Assembly (NCBI RefSeq): GCF_002211445.1
Contig: NZ_LSTO01000001.1
Span: 1,897,881 to 1,930,032, forward strand
Direction of reading: 5' to 3'
Length of the DNA stretch: 32,152 nt
Source: Noviherbaspirillum denitrificans
GTDB taxonomy: Bacteria > Pseudomonadota > Gammaproteobacteria > Burkholderiales > Burkholderiaceae_D
Position numbers and translations under genes: made by a program. This document shows, piece after piece, positions 26,001-32,152 of the stretch. The first letter of the stretch is position 1. Every line of letters begins with the position of its first letter. The notes under the pieces were generated by a model that worked only from the letters and a program-made list of their open reading frames with translations, was not told the DNA's origin and did no database searches.

Positions 26001-26818
26001 TCGTCGTACAGCGCCACCAGCGCGTCGATCAGCGCGGTACGCGCGGGCGGTGCGCCTGCGGCGCGAGCCTCGTCCAGCAGGCGGCGCACCTGCTCCATCT
26101 CCATCAAGTCATAGGCTTGCGCGGCGCGCTGCAGCGGCGTCCCCGCGCCGCCCTTGCGCTTGCGCAGCGCGGTGGCGCTTTCGCCGGTCAGCGAGATGAT
26201 GTCCAGCCAGCCCGCCGATACCTGCCACTGCGCCTGGTCCTTGGGCTGGATGATGTAGCGCTTGACGGGCGGCTTACCCTTTTCCGCATACGCGGTTTCG
26301 CCGCGTTCGACCAGCACCTCGCCGAACTCGTTGAAGAAGCGCACCTGGCCCGAAAGCACGGTCAGCGTCGCTGCGCCGTTCTCGTCGGCGGTCAGCGACC
26401 AGTCGGTGCCGCGCACGGAGACGGTGGCGGAAGGTGTCTCGATGCTGAGCCCGGCGGGAACAGTTTTCGCGCGCATCCACACCGCGCCGCGCTCAAGGCC
26501 GAGGCGGGTTTCGCCGTCGGTGCGGCGGCCGATGTTGCGGATCTGGAGGTTGGTGTTGGCGTGGACGCGGATCTGCGTCTCGTCGCGGAACAGGATGCCC
26601 ATCGCGCCGTAGGGGCCGGTGCGCAGGTTATCGCCTTCGGCCAGCCACTGCTTGAGTTCGAGATGCCGCCAGCCCGGCTGGTCAATGGGATTGAGCTGTT
26701 CGTCGCCCTTGTTGGTGACGACCTGGCCGACGGTGTCGAGCTTGCGCGTGAGGACGTCTGCGTGGGCAGTCAGTGCGACGGCGCAGGCGAGCGCCGCGGC
26801 GCAGCGGAGTGTGGACAA
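23030..26818 (-). CDS. FecR-TPR-outer-membrane barrel fusion protein
   Basis: This 1262-residue exported protein has three parts. A signal peptide (about 1-20, ALACAVALTAHA) precedes a FecR domain (about 60-180) with IRVHANTNLQI, ERGAVWMRAK and TPSATVSVRGTDW. A long TPR array (about 225-600) follows, with units such as LLDEARAAGAPP, VEKALAIAPNEPQLWNDLGL and EPLLRKVIDLHPSLATGYEG. From about 670 to the end comes an alternating, aromatic-rich region that closes with VNNLFDRKYR and GRTVLLALEYRS, the classic end of TonB-dependent receptor barrels. No plug domain or TonB box is visible. The start is a TTG with GGAGA a few bases upstream; no ATG fits. It is the first gene of a two-gene unit with the CHASE2 cyclase. 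FecR plus CHASE2-cyclase neighbours are known in proteobacteria; the added barrel is unusual. The ligand is unknown. Confidence 0.85.
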   Translation of the reverse strand: MSTLRCAAALACAVALTAHADVLTRKLDTVGQVVTNKGDEQLNPIDQPGWRHLELKQWLAEGDNLRTGPYGAMGILFRDETQIRVHANTNLQIRNIGRRTDGETRLGLERGAVWMRAKTVPAGLSIETPSATVSVRGTDWSLTADENGAATLTVLSGQVRFFNEFGEVLVERGETAYAEKGKPPVKRYIIQPKDQAQWQVSAGWLDIISLTGESATALRKRKGGAGTPLQRAAQAYDLMEMEQVRRLLDEARAAGAPPARTALIDALVALYDERPDDAAAFLRQAEPQDRRERLAKKLAEYGVLIRQREFAAADAALDRIEQEFRDFAEVALARTWRLSFQGRLADAIPLAEAGMQRFPQDARFHIMLAHLQMLLGDTDKMRSTLDAAEQLDPMHAYVMHLDALYHISMRPDLQRASERVEKALAIAPNEPQLWNDLGLAVQDLGDHHRAERAFLRAIEIQPSAPEFHANLALLYITEERFDEAEPLLRKVIDLHPSLATGYEGMGLIALARGKNEEALDWLLRAVLLNPGLSEAQTLLAIAYQRDERFDAAGKTLDTAVRYDVNDPVPYLLKSLTALDHSQAGEAIREARKAFDTYLRYGEVTVNGIQNSQTGNSGLSAAYSNLGLNHWADSLTQRAYNPYWANSHFSVQAEYESDNARLGSLLQGLLLDPTAISYAPRYTEFGPRRPRHDFIIGAGLTAQRGSVANNQSLTSMGFMRDVGPLQSLSYLVTGTRSYDPGARVNADAKEESISAALGAIVDPDTGVVLRLNATRNKAGMPGGISQPDPDDRSATINFNGHLGLHKRLGFRDELLVMGYAAREQARFANPDAYGTTLSPLDLSLVSEFGLEQARAFYRQGLYDWTFDPSAPIYLVGVPLPGSTQLADGLPATVDFNRILRRHAVTGVKQLQVKRMFDAGEVQAAIGAEWAWVHQRVASIKTNAQVLTDAFLAFPDMASVPATHAGAVLGPDSPTVLFPFGVSSLRAENTATTLGGGLAYANLRWPVSKNLLLESGLKMEHADNGTTSSNRLHPQAGLAWTPVDRQWLRLAYQKQARLPLTGPLAPMATVGLSVPDAYVNGTSAATQLQWDSEWNDRTFTFLRLDRQAIDGFAMASPDLFDDLSAIRADIYRATAGVNLWLGERWGVSAALRQTRSRNRDAANDGKTLPLLPDRTFALNTTWVHPAHVRLNLSQVYTGAVQADLANTSQLPGYWLTNATVNWTPAPKNWSLTFTVNNLFDRKYRVARDYAGSGRTVLLALEYRS

Positions 26819-26913
26819 GGTGTTCTCCCTTCAGGCTTGTCCAGGCCCGGTCCCGGTTTGCCGCGAACGATCGGCATGTCAGCCCGACGGTATGGCCCTA
26901 GCCTGTTTGGTTA

Positions 26914-27942
26914 TCATTTCTTTGCAGAAAGTTTAAACCGAATCTGCTCCCGCGTGCGCTCGCCTGTTCCCCACCGGGCGTTCAAATATTCGCGAACCGG
27001 CCTTTCCACGAGATAGAAGGACATCACACCAAGCAGCAATGCGGCTCCGAGTGCGAGCAGCGAATTCCATCCTGCCCTGTGCATCAGCAGATAGAACGGC
27101 TGCTGCCAAAGGTAGATCGAAAAGGACAGGACACCGAGCCATCTCAGCCACCGGAACGAAAACATCCGCTTGATGATGTCAGGCGCCACCGGCAGGAGGT
27201 TCACCGCCAGCGCAAATGCACCCACACCGAAAATCAGCTTCACCGGCGCCGGGACAGACCACCAGTGAAGCGCGATGCCGGCCAGGATCAGCAGCGGACA
27301 GAGCAGCCATGACACTTGCCGCACCTTGCGCCGGTCGAGGACGATAGTGATGAACGCCGACACGAAGATGCCGAATCCGGCCACTTCCGTGCGCAACCAT
27401 TTCAGGTCATTGAGTTCGGGATGCTGGAAATAGTAGAACGTCGCGGCGATGCAGCCCGACGACACCAGCAGAACGGTCCACGCAGGACTCAGCATGCTGC
27501 GCCGCGCAGCGAGCGCGATAAGCGCAAGCAGCACGTAGCTGTGTTCTTCGACGGACAAGGACCAGATATGCCCGAACGGCATGAACGCTTTGCCCGGCTC
27601 CCCGGCGAAGTAGTTGTTGACGAAGAGCGCCGCCGCCGCGGTCTCATCCCAGCGCACTGCAACGCCGCCAACAATGGCGAACGCAACAATGGCGCCGATG
27701 AAGACAAACGTTGCGGGAAAGATCCTGGAAATGCGGCGCCGGTAAAAAACGGTGAGCGGCACCTGCTTGATGAACAGGAGTCGGGACATGAACAGCCCCG
27801 AGAGTACGAAGAAGAAATTGACGCCGACCGCGCCGAAGTTGATTCCGGGGACGGGGAAGAAATGGCCGATCAGCAGAAAACAGATTGCCAGGCCGCGCCA
27901 TCCGTCGAGGTAATCGAAATGCTCCGCGTTCTTCTGCTCCAT
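26914..27942 (-). CDS. Acyltransferase-3 family membrane O-acyltransferase
   Basis: This 342-residue protein with about ten membrane helices belongs to the acyltransferase 3 (OafA/NodX-like) family, which O-acetylates surface polysaccharides or other envelope glycans using cytosolic acetyl-CoA. The opening YLDGWRGLAICFLLIGHF has the conserved Arg and His ten residues apart, followed by GAVGVNFFFVLSGLFMSRLL, the RRISRIFPA loop and SLSVEEHSYVLL. It ends at LVERPVREYL, a frequent family terminus; no SGNH domain is fused. It lies upstream of the FecR-barrel gene on the same strand with a 95-base gap, so partial co-transcription is possible. The target glycan is unknown. Confidence 0.88.
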   Translation of the reverse strand: MEQKNAEHFDYLDGWRGLAICFLLIGHFFPVPGINFGAVGVNFFFVLSGLFMSRLLFIKQVPLTVFYRRRISRIFPATFVFIGAIVAFAIVGGVAVRWDETAAAALFVNNYFAGEPGKAFMPFGHIWSLSVEEHSYVLLALIALAARRSMLSPAWTVLLVSSGCIAATFYYFQHPELNDLKWLRTEVAGFGIFVSAFITIVLDRRKVRQVSWLLCPLLILAGIALHWWSVPAPVKLIFGVGAFALAVNLLPVAPDIIKRMFSFRWLRWLGVLSFSIYLWQQPFYLLMHRAGWNSLLALGAALLLGVMSFYLVERPVREYLNARWGTGERTREQIRFKLSAKK

Positions 27943-28033
27943 GTTCCATCCCGGGAAAGCCTGCTGTGTTCATCTGCATATTGCACGGCCTCGTTGCCGT
28001 TGCAACAACAGTAGCGCGAGCATAATCGACTTT

Positions 28034-28072
28034 TCGGCTCCTCGCCCGCCTAATGCAATGGCGAGGAGCCGA
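28034..28072 (-). terminator. Long perfect hairpin after the DUF4214 gene
   Basis: A perfect 13-bp inverted repeat (TCGGCTCCTCGCC / GGCGAGGAGCCGA, 13-base loop) lies 39 bases after the DUF4214 stop. It lacks a T tract on either strand, so intrinsic termination is unproven; it could be a Rho-dependent pause or an mRNA 3' stabiliser. Confidence 0.5.
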
Positions 28073-28110
28073 TGTTCCCGATATGAGACAGTCAGGCCTT
28101 GACTACGGAA

Positions 28111-30312
28111 TTACCGAAACACAAACGGCCCGTACGCCACCATGATCAAATCGTTCATCATCTTGTAGGCATCGACCTGCGCCTGGTTCAGCTGCATCCC
28201 GCTCACCTTGGATGCCGCGAGGTCGCCGGCAGCCTGGTCGTTGGCCATCATGGCCGCGCGCTCGGCCTCGGTGAAGACATGCAGGGTGGTGGCTGTGTAC
28301 ACCGGAAGTGTTCCTGTCGCCGGCGCCCCTACGATCCTGTCAGCAGAGACGGCACCAACGCTGGTTGCCGAATACGGCTTGACGGCCGGTGCGGTGTAGG
28401 CCGGGATTTCCTTGCCGGTGTAGAGCGGAATGGCGCCGTCCGAACAGGAGCGCTGTCCGGTCGCACTCGTGATCAGCGTGGCGCCGTTGGTGCAGGAGTA
28501 GCTGGAGCCGCCATTGCACTGCGCATTTCCGCTGGCGTCGAAAGTGAGCGCGGCGCCGGACTTGCAGGAGTAGCCGGTCGCGCTGGCATCGAAGCTCACG
28601 GTATTCGGAATCTGCGTCGACAGGGTGGGCGTGTAGTAGGCCGCGACTTCCTTGGCCACATAGACCGGCACCACCTGCGACTCGTACTTCTTCGCGAGAG
28701 TGCCGGCGCTGTATTGCGCGTCGACGTAGCCGGGACGCAGGCCCGCGCCGAGCGCGGAGTGGGACAGCGCCACGCTCTTGAGGAATTCGGTCTGCAGCGT
28801 CGAGGCGGACAAGGCATTCCCGGCCAGCTTGACCGGCGTGCTGCCTGCCTTGCCGTCGAGAACGCCGTCCGCGTAATCGGCCGCGAGTGCGGTGCTGATC
28901 GCATCGGGATCGCTTGGAGCGAGCTTGTTGCCCATCGTGTCGATCGCTGTGAGCACGAGGCCGAGCTGGGCCCCCTTCGGATCTGCGGTCACGGCGCTGG
29001 CTTCGAATTTCGGTACCGTGACGGCCGGCGAGGCCTGCAGGCCGTACTGCCACTGCACAACCTGGTCCGCCCATTGTGTCGACTGGCTCGCGTTGTTGCC
29101 CTGCCCCATGTAGGTCTTCGCCAGGCTGGCGGACATGGCGGTCAGCGGGTTGACCGAAGCCTCGGTGGTACCGCTGCCTGCGACGCTGCTGACGATGGTC
29201 GAAATGGCGCCCGACGATGTCACCGTCTTGCCGCTGTACGGACTGACGTAACTGCCGCCGGTCACTTCTACCTGCACCGCGCCGGTGGGGACGACGGGCA
29301 GCGGAATCGAGAACTTGCCGCTATTATCCGACGCCGTCACGCCGGACGCGAGCACGGCGGATTTCGAGCCGTCGGCCTTGAGCGAGTAGGCAGTGACGGT
29401 GGCATTGTTCAGCGGCCCCTTGGCAGCCACGCCGGAAATCACGGGCAGCGTCAGGTTGAATGCCTTGTCGTCGAACCCGGTCATGGCCTTCGCGACGGTG
29501 GTATCGGACGAAGTGACGGCGGCTGCCATGGCCATCGTCTTCGTGATCGAGTCTTCGGACGCGTTGTAGTTCAGCCCTTGCTGAACGGCGAAGTGGTCGG
29601 CCACCGCGACCTTGTTGTCCAGCAGCTGCGGCACCCAGCCCCAGGTGGCGTTGCCACTGAAGGAATGCGCCGAATTGAGCATGGTGCGAATCAGTCCGCC
29701 CTTGGTCGAGCGTCCGGCAGCCAGTTCGCCTGCCCAGTACTGCACATCGGCGTCCGGCGGCGCGTTGCTGCCGCTGCGGCCGAGCACGTTCTTGTAAATG
29801 ACCCTGACGAAATCGCTGTTGCTCATCGACGAGGAATAGCCGGTGAGCGACGAGTACAGGACCGCCGCCGAGTAAAAGCTTTCCGCGATCTGGTCGATGC
29901 TCTGGCCTGCCTTGAGCTGGTCGATCCAGTAGGCGAGACCGTCGGCATCGGGCACGCGGTTGAAGAAGGCAACGTACAGCTCGACCAGGGTCTTCAGGTC
30001 GGACGCGGCGATGCTCTTCGACTTCTCGCCGATGCCGAGATTGACGGTGAGGTCGGAAAACTTGAAGGCTTGGGCGCCGGTGTAGGAAGTGCTTGTGCCG
30101 GCGCTGTCGGTCACCGTGTAGCCCGAGGACGTCTTGGAGACGGTGTAGCTGCTGCGTTTGCCGGTGAAGGTCACGGTGCCGCTGACCGTGTTTGCCTGCG
30201 GCAGCAGCCGCTTCTGCAGGAGCGCCGTATCGCCGGCCCCGATTCCGTTTCCGCCGCAGCCGCCCAACAGCAATGCTGCGGCGACGCTTCCCGCCAATGT
30301 GCTCCGTTTCAT
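28111..30312 (-). CDS. Large DUF4214-containing lipoprotein with Cys-repeat region
   Basis: This 733-residue predicted lipoprotein has a signal (MKRSTLAGSVAAALLLGGC, lipid Cys19). Residues about 43-95 form a beta-rich segment (SGTVTFTGKRSSYTVSKTSS... DLTVNLG) like those preceding DUF4214 in surface and RTX proteins. About 105-165 is DUF4214-like (LVELYVAFFNRVPDADGLAYW), with a related copy (VRVIYKNVLGRSGSNAPPDA...). The middle is Ala/Ser/Thr-rich and contains a carboxypeptidase-like beta segment (GPLNNATVTAYSLKADG). Two C-x15-C units (Cys583/599 and Cys607/623) lie near the C-terminus. DUF4214 is frequent in S-layer and adhesin-type proteins; the function here is unknown. I chose ATG 30312 (GAGGGCGGG upstream) over an upstream in-frame start at 30363, because it places the signal peptide at the N-terminus. 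Confidence 0.85.
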   Translation of the reverse strand: MKRSTLAGSVAAALLLGGCGGNGIGAGDTALLQKRLLPQANTVSGTVTFTGKRSSYTVSKTSSGYTVTDSAGTSTSYTGAQAFKFSDLTVNLGIGEKSKSIAASDLKTLVELYVAFFNRVPDADGLAYWIDQLKAGQSIDQIAESFYSAAVLYSSLTGYSSSMSNSDFVRVIYKNVLGRSGSNAPPDADVQYWAGELAAGRSTKGGLIRTMLNSAHSFSGNATWGWVPQLLDNKVAVADHFAVQQGLNYNASEDSITKTMAMAAAVTSSDTTVAKAMTGFDDKAFNLTLPVISGVAAKGPLNNATVTAYSLKADGSKSAVLASGVTASDNSGKFSIPLPVVPTGAVQVEVTGGSYVSPYSGKTVTSSGAISTIVSSVAGSGTTEASVNPLTAMSASLAKTYMGQGNNASQSTQWADQVVQWQYGLQASPAVTVPKFEASAVTADPKGAQLGLVLTAIDTMGNKLAPSDPDAISTALAADYADGVLDGKAGSTPVKLAGNALSASTLQTEFLKSVALSHSALGAGLRPGYVDAQYSAGTLAKKYESQVVPVYVAKEVAAYYTPTLSTQIPNTVSFDASATGYSCKSGAALTFDASGNAQCNGGSSYSCTNGATLITSATGQRSCSDGAIPLYTGKEIPAYTAPAVKPYSATSVGAVSADRIVGAPATGTLPVYTATTLHVFTEAERAAMMANDQAAGDLAASKVSGMQLNQAQVDAYKMMNDLIMVAYGPFVFR

Positions 30313-30395
30313 GCCCGCCCTCAGTGGTGGATGGACGCTGGATTCGCGCCATCGTTTTTTCACGAAAAATCTGCAGGACGAGGCTATTGAAGCAC

Positions 30396-30427
30396 AGTCA
30401 ACATTTCATTGACTTGAGTCAACATTT
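30396..30427. promoter_or_regulatory. Direct repeat and dyad of TTGACT half-sites upstream of the DUF4214 gene
   Basis: GTCAACATTT occurs at 30397-30406 and again at 30418-30427, a spacing of exactly 21 bases (two helical turns). TTGACT-TG-AGTCAA at 30409-30422 is an inverted repeat of the same half-site. It lies 84-115 bases before the lipoprotein start, a suitable place for a regulator. The reverse-strand TTGACT also resembles a -35 box, but no -10 box fits. Confidence 0.45.
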
Positions 30428-30478
30428 TTCAGACGTGTATGGGGCGGTGGTGACTTTGCGAATGGGAAATGAAGTTGA

Positions 30479-30554
30479 TGGCGCGGCTGGCGGGGATCGA
30501 ACCCACGACCCTTGGCTTCGGAGGCCAATACTCTATCCACTGAGCTACAGCCGC
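30479..30554 (-). tRNA. tRNA-Arg (anticodon CCG)
   Basis: On the reverse strand a 76-base cloverleaf is complete: acceptor GCGGCTG pairs with CAGCCGC, the D arm is GCTC...GAGT, and the anticodon stem TTGGC/GCCAA encloses loop CTCCGAA with anticodon CCG (reads CGG, Arg). The T arm is GTGGG TTCGATC CCCGC, the discriminator is G, and CCA is encoded. No integrase or duplicated 3' end is visible nearby, so it does not mark an island here. Confidence 0.96.
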
Positions 30555-30691
30555 ACAGAGACGCCACCCGGGACCGGGCAGCGGTGAAGAGGCATGAAGG
30601 ATACCGGTTTTCCGCGGGAACGTCCATCCGAAATAGCCGGGAACCCGCTTCGTGGCTGGGTGTTTCCAAACCAATCGCTTTATTTTCCGAC

Positions 30692-30697
30692 TATAAT
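30692..30697 (+). promoter_or_regulatory. Candidate -10 box for the cytochrome c gene
   Basis: A perfect TATAAT lies 95 bases before the cytochrome c start codon, in an otherwise non-coding 237-base gap after the tRNA gene. The expected -35 position reads only AACCAA. Downstream, in the presumed leader, TATTGC-GGC-GCAATA (30714-30728) is a small perfect dyad. Confidence 0.45.
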
Positions 30698-30791
30698 CAA
30701 GGGTTTTGCGAGGTATTGCGGCGCAATATCGCAGGTCCCCGGCCCAACGCACCTCCGCCCACCGATTTTCAAAAAATGCTTTGAGGGAAAA

Positions 30792-31655
30792 ATGAGCGAC
30801 GCACACAACCAACACGAAACCGCGATCAAGACGCCTAAGCAACTGGTCGCCGCAGTGGCTGCCGGCTTTCTGGTGCCGATCATCTCGATCGTCCTGCTGG
30901 TGCAGTACGTGTCCAACGCCGACAAGGTTGGCGCGGGTTCGGATGGCATGACTTCGGAAGCGGTTGCGGCGCGCCTGCGTCCGGTGGCCGACGAGGGCTA
31001 CACGCTGAAGGATGCGAATGCGCCCAAGCAGCTGCAAGCCGGCGACGCCGTGTACAAGGCCGTGTGCGCCGCCTGCCACGACACTGGCGCTGCCGGTGCA
31101 CCGAAGGTTGGCGACAGCGGCGCCTGGGCGGCACGCATCGGCAAGGGCCAGGCTGCCCTGGTCGGCAGCGCGCTCAAGGGCTTCAATGCTATGCCGGCCA
31201 AGGGCGGCAACCCGGACCTGGATGACGTCGAAGTCGAACGCGCCGTGGTCTTCATGGCCAACAAGTCGGGCGGCAACTTCAAGGAGCCGGCGGCGAAGGC
31301 AGCAGCTGCCCCGGCCGCAGCACCTGCAGCTCCCGCAGCCGCTGCGGCACCCGCAGCAGCCGCAGCGCCGGCGGCAGCTCCGGCCCCGGCCCCGGCTGCG
31401 GCCAAGGCCGACGGCAAGAAGATCTTTGAAGCAGCCTGCGCGGCTTGCCATGGCGCTGGCGTTGCCGGTGCGCCGAAGTTCGGCGACAAGGCTGCATGGG
31501 CGCCGCGCATCAAGCAAGGCAACGACACCCTGTACACGCACGCGATCAAGGGCTTCCAGGGCAAGGCAGGCATGATGCCGCCGAAGGGTGGTTCCTCTGC
31601 TTCCGACGACGAAGTCAAGGCAGCAGTCGATTACATGGTTTCCGCTGCCAAGTAA
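30792..31655 (+). CDS. Membrane-anchored diheme cytochrome c (c5-like domains)
   Basis: This 287-residue electron carrier has an N-terminal cytosolic tail and one membrane helix (about 18-40, LVAAVAAGFLVPIISIVLLVQYV), then two class I cytochrome c domains of c5 type in the periplasm. Heme sites are CAACH at 92-96 and 216-220, each followed by a GAPK-GD motif, with likely axial Met in NAMPAKGG and GMMPPKGG. The domains are joined by an Ala/Pro-rich linker of about 45 residues. The ATG is preceded by GAGGGA; an open frame runs upstream but covers the promoter. It ends in a strong terminator. It probably passes electrons from the bc1 complex to a terminal oxidase, or has a related respiratory role. 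Confidence 0.93.
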   Translation: MSDAHNQHETAIKTPKQLVAAVAAGFLVPIISIVLLVQYVSNADKVGAGSDGMTSEAVAARLRPVADEGYTLKDANAPKQLQAGDAVYKAVCAACHDTGAAGAPKVGDSGAWAARIGKGQAALVGSALKGFNAMPAKGGNPDLDDVEVERAVVFMANKSGGNFKEPAAKAAAAPAAAPAAPAAAAAPAAAAAPAAAPAPAPAAAKADGKKIFEAACAACHGAGVAGAPKFGDKAAWAPRIKQGNDTLYTHAIKGFQGKAGMMPPKGGSSASDDEVKAAVDYMVSAAK

Positions 31656-31678
31656 TTCGCCAGCATCCAGCATCCAGC

Positions 31679-31709
31679 AAAAAAGCCGACCGCGAGGTCG
31701 GCTTTTTTT
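31679..31709 (+). terminator. Bidirectional rho-independent terminator
   Basis: Six A, the stem GCCGACC/GGTCGGC with a GCGA tetraloop, then seven T. The symmetrical A and T tracts allow it to stop both the cytochrome c transcript and the convergent OmpA-family transcript, whose stop codon is 17 bases away. Confidence 0.95.
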
Positions 31710-31725
31710 ATGCCCGCGCGGTGAC

Positions 31726-32152
31726 TTATTGTCCCGATGCGGGGTAGACAGGCTGGCTGGTGACCGGCTGCGGTTGCCCCGGTTGGGGCGCTTGTGCGGT
31801 GGCCTGCTGTTCCGCGACAAAGATTTCGACGCGGCGATTCCGGGCTCGGTTGGCTTCGGTGTTGTTGGCGGCGATCGGTTCGTGCGAACCGCGGCCGTCG
31901 ATGCTGATGCGGTTGGAAGGGACGCCGCGCGACGTCAGGTAATCGCGCGTTTCTGCGGCCCGGTTGACCGACAGCGGATTGTTGATCGCATCGCCGCCGG
32001 TGTTATCGGTATGGCCGATGATATTGACGCGCGCATAGGGATTGGCGTTGAGGCCGTCGGCGAACTTGTCGAGGATCGGGCGGAAGTTCGGCTTGATGTT
32101 GCTGCGGTTCGTATCGAAGGAGATGTCGCTCGGGATGTCGAGCTTGAGGCGG
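31726..32152 (-). CDS. OmpA-family protein, C-terminal part (5' end beyond window)
   Basis: Only the last 141 or so codons are present; the frame is open to the right edge. The product is an OmpA-like peptidoglycan-binding domain: DISFDTNRSNIKPNF, NIIGHTDNTGGDAINNPLS with the diaminopimelate-binding Asp, and NRARNRRVEIFV with the conserved Arg. A Gln/Pro-rich tail follows and ends in ASGQ. Such proteins link the outer membrane to the cell wall. Whether the missing part is a beta-barrel or a lipoprotein signal cannot be told. It faces the cytochrome c gene across the shared terminator. Confidence 0.92.
   Translation of the reverse strand, partial: RLKLDIPSDISFDTNRSNIKPNFRPILDKFADGLNANPYARVNIIGHTDNTGGDAINNPLSVNRAAETRDYLTSRGVPSNRISIDGRGSHEPIAANNTEANRARNRRVEIFVAEQQATAQAPQPGQPQPVTSQPVYPASGQ

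Noticed and set aside
25334-27016. A 560-codon open frame on the forward strand
   Set aside because: It is antisense to the FecR-TPR part of the fusion gene and lacks recognisable domains; its composition is typical of a shadow frame.
28099-30390. A 763-codon open frame on the forward strand
   Set aside because: It lies antisense to the DUF4214 lipoprotein gene, whose signal peptide, lipobox and domains are clear; the forward translation is Arg/Gly/His-rich shadow sequence typical of high-GC DNA.
30479-30554. tRNA-Arg as an integration site of a genomic island
   Set aside because: No integrase gene, no repeat of the tRNA 3' end and no mobile genes were seen in the flanks.
31296-31410. GC-rich Ala/Pro codon repeats as a DNA repeat element
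   Set aside because: They are in frame inside the cytochrome c gene and encode the flexible linker between its two heme domains.
1-32152. CRISPR arrays, insertion sequences, prophage genes or rRNA
   Set aside because: No regularly spaced repeats, transposase or phage-like proteins, or rRNA-like stretches were seen anywhere in the window.

Overview
The window looks like a Gram-negative betaproteobacterial chromosome, most likely Burkholderiales and plausibly Oxalobacteraceae. I infer this from the moderately high GC, the complete XrtA (exosortase A)/PEP-CTERM accessory gene set, the Cro/CI-like and FecR/CHASE2 families, and the cytochrome c5-type and OmpA genes. No species is claimed.

Positions 1-20625 are the right-hand part of an exopolysaccharide/PEP-CTERM protein-sorting locus. 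The exosortase itself is not in the window and probably lies left of position 1. The left edge carries a forward operon: exosortase-associated hydrolase 1 (cut by the edge), a GT4-like glycosyltransferase and a secreted TPR protein, with overlapping genes. Facing it is a run of reverse genes. Reading from its upstream end at about 14700 towards 2631, it contains a lytic transglycosylase, a small Cro-like protein with a C-terminal membrane anchor, the giant TPR lipoprotein PrsT, a FeeM-like N-acyltransferase, a VAO/PCMH-type flavin oxidase, a PEP-CTERM substrate protein with its own sigma-54 promoter, TviB- and TviC-like UDP-sugar enzymes, and a membrane-anchored beta-helix protein resembling polysaccharide lyases. 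Diverging from the lytic transglycosylase is a forward operon of the TIGR03013-type sugar transferase that starts EPS assembly, the histidine kinase PrsK and the sigma-54 activator PrsR. A YdcF-type envelope protein gene meets prsR tail to tail.

The parts fit one scheme. TviB/TviC supply a uronic acid amino sugar, the sugar transferase primes the lipid carrier, and PrsK/PrsR with RpoN switch on the PEP-CTERM protein. PrsT, the TPR protein, the beta-helix protein and the transglycosylase serve export through, or remodelling of, the envelope.

Positions 20828-30312 hold a different accessory block: a small two-helix membrane protein, then a tightly spaced reverse pair of a CHASE2 adenylate cyclase and a 1262-residue FecR-TPR-outer-membrane-barrel fusion, an acyltransferase-3 membrane enzyme, and a large DUF4214-type lipoprotein. 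The FecR-barrel/CHASE2-cyclase pair is the best candidate in the window for an under-described signalling system.

Positions 30479-32152 return to housekeeping genes: tRNA-Arg(CCG), a membrane-anchored diheme cytochrome c with a strong terminator, and the 3' part of an OmpA-family gene cut by the right edge.
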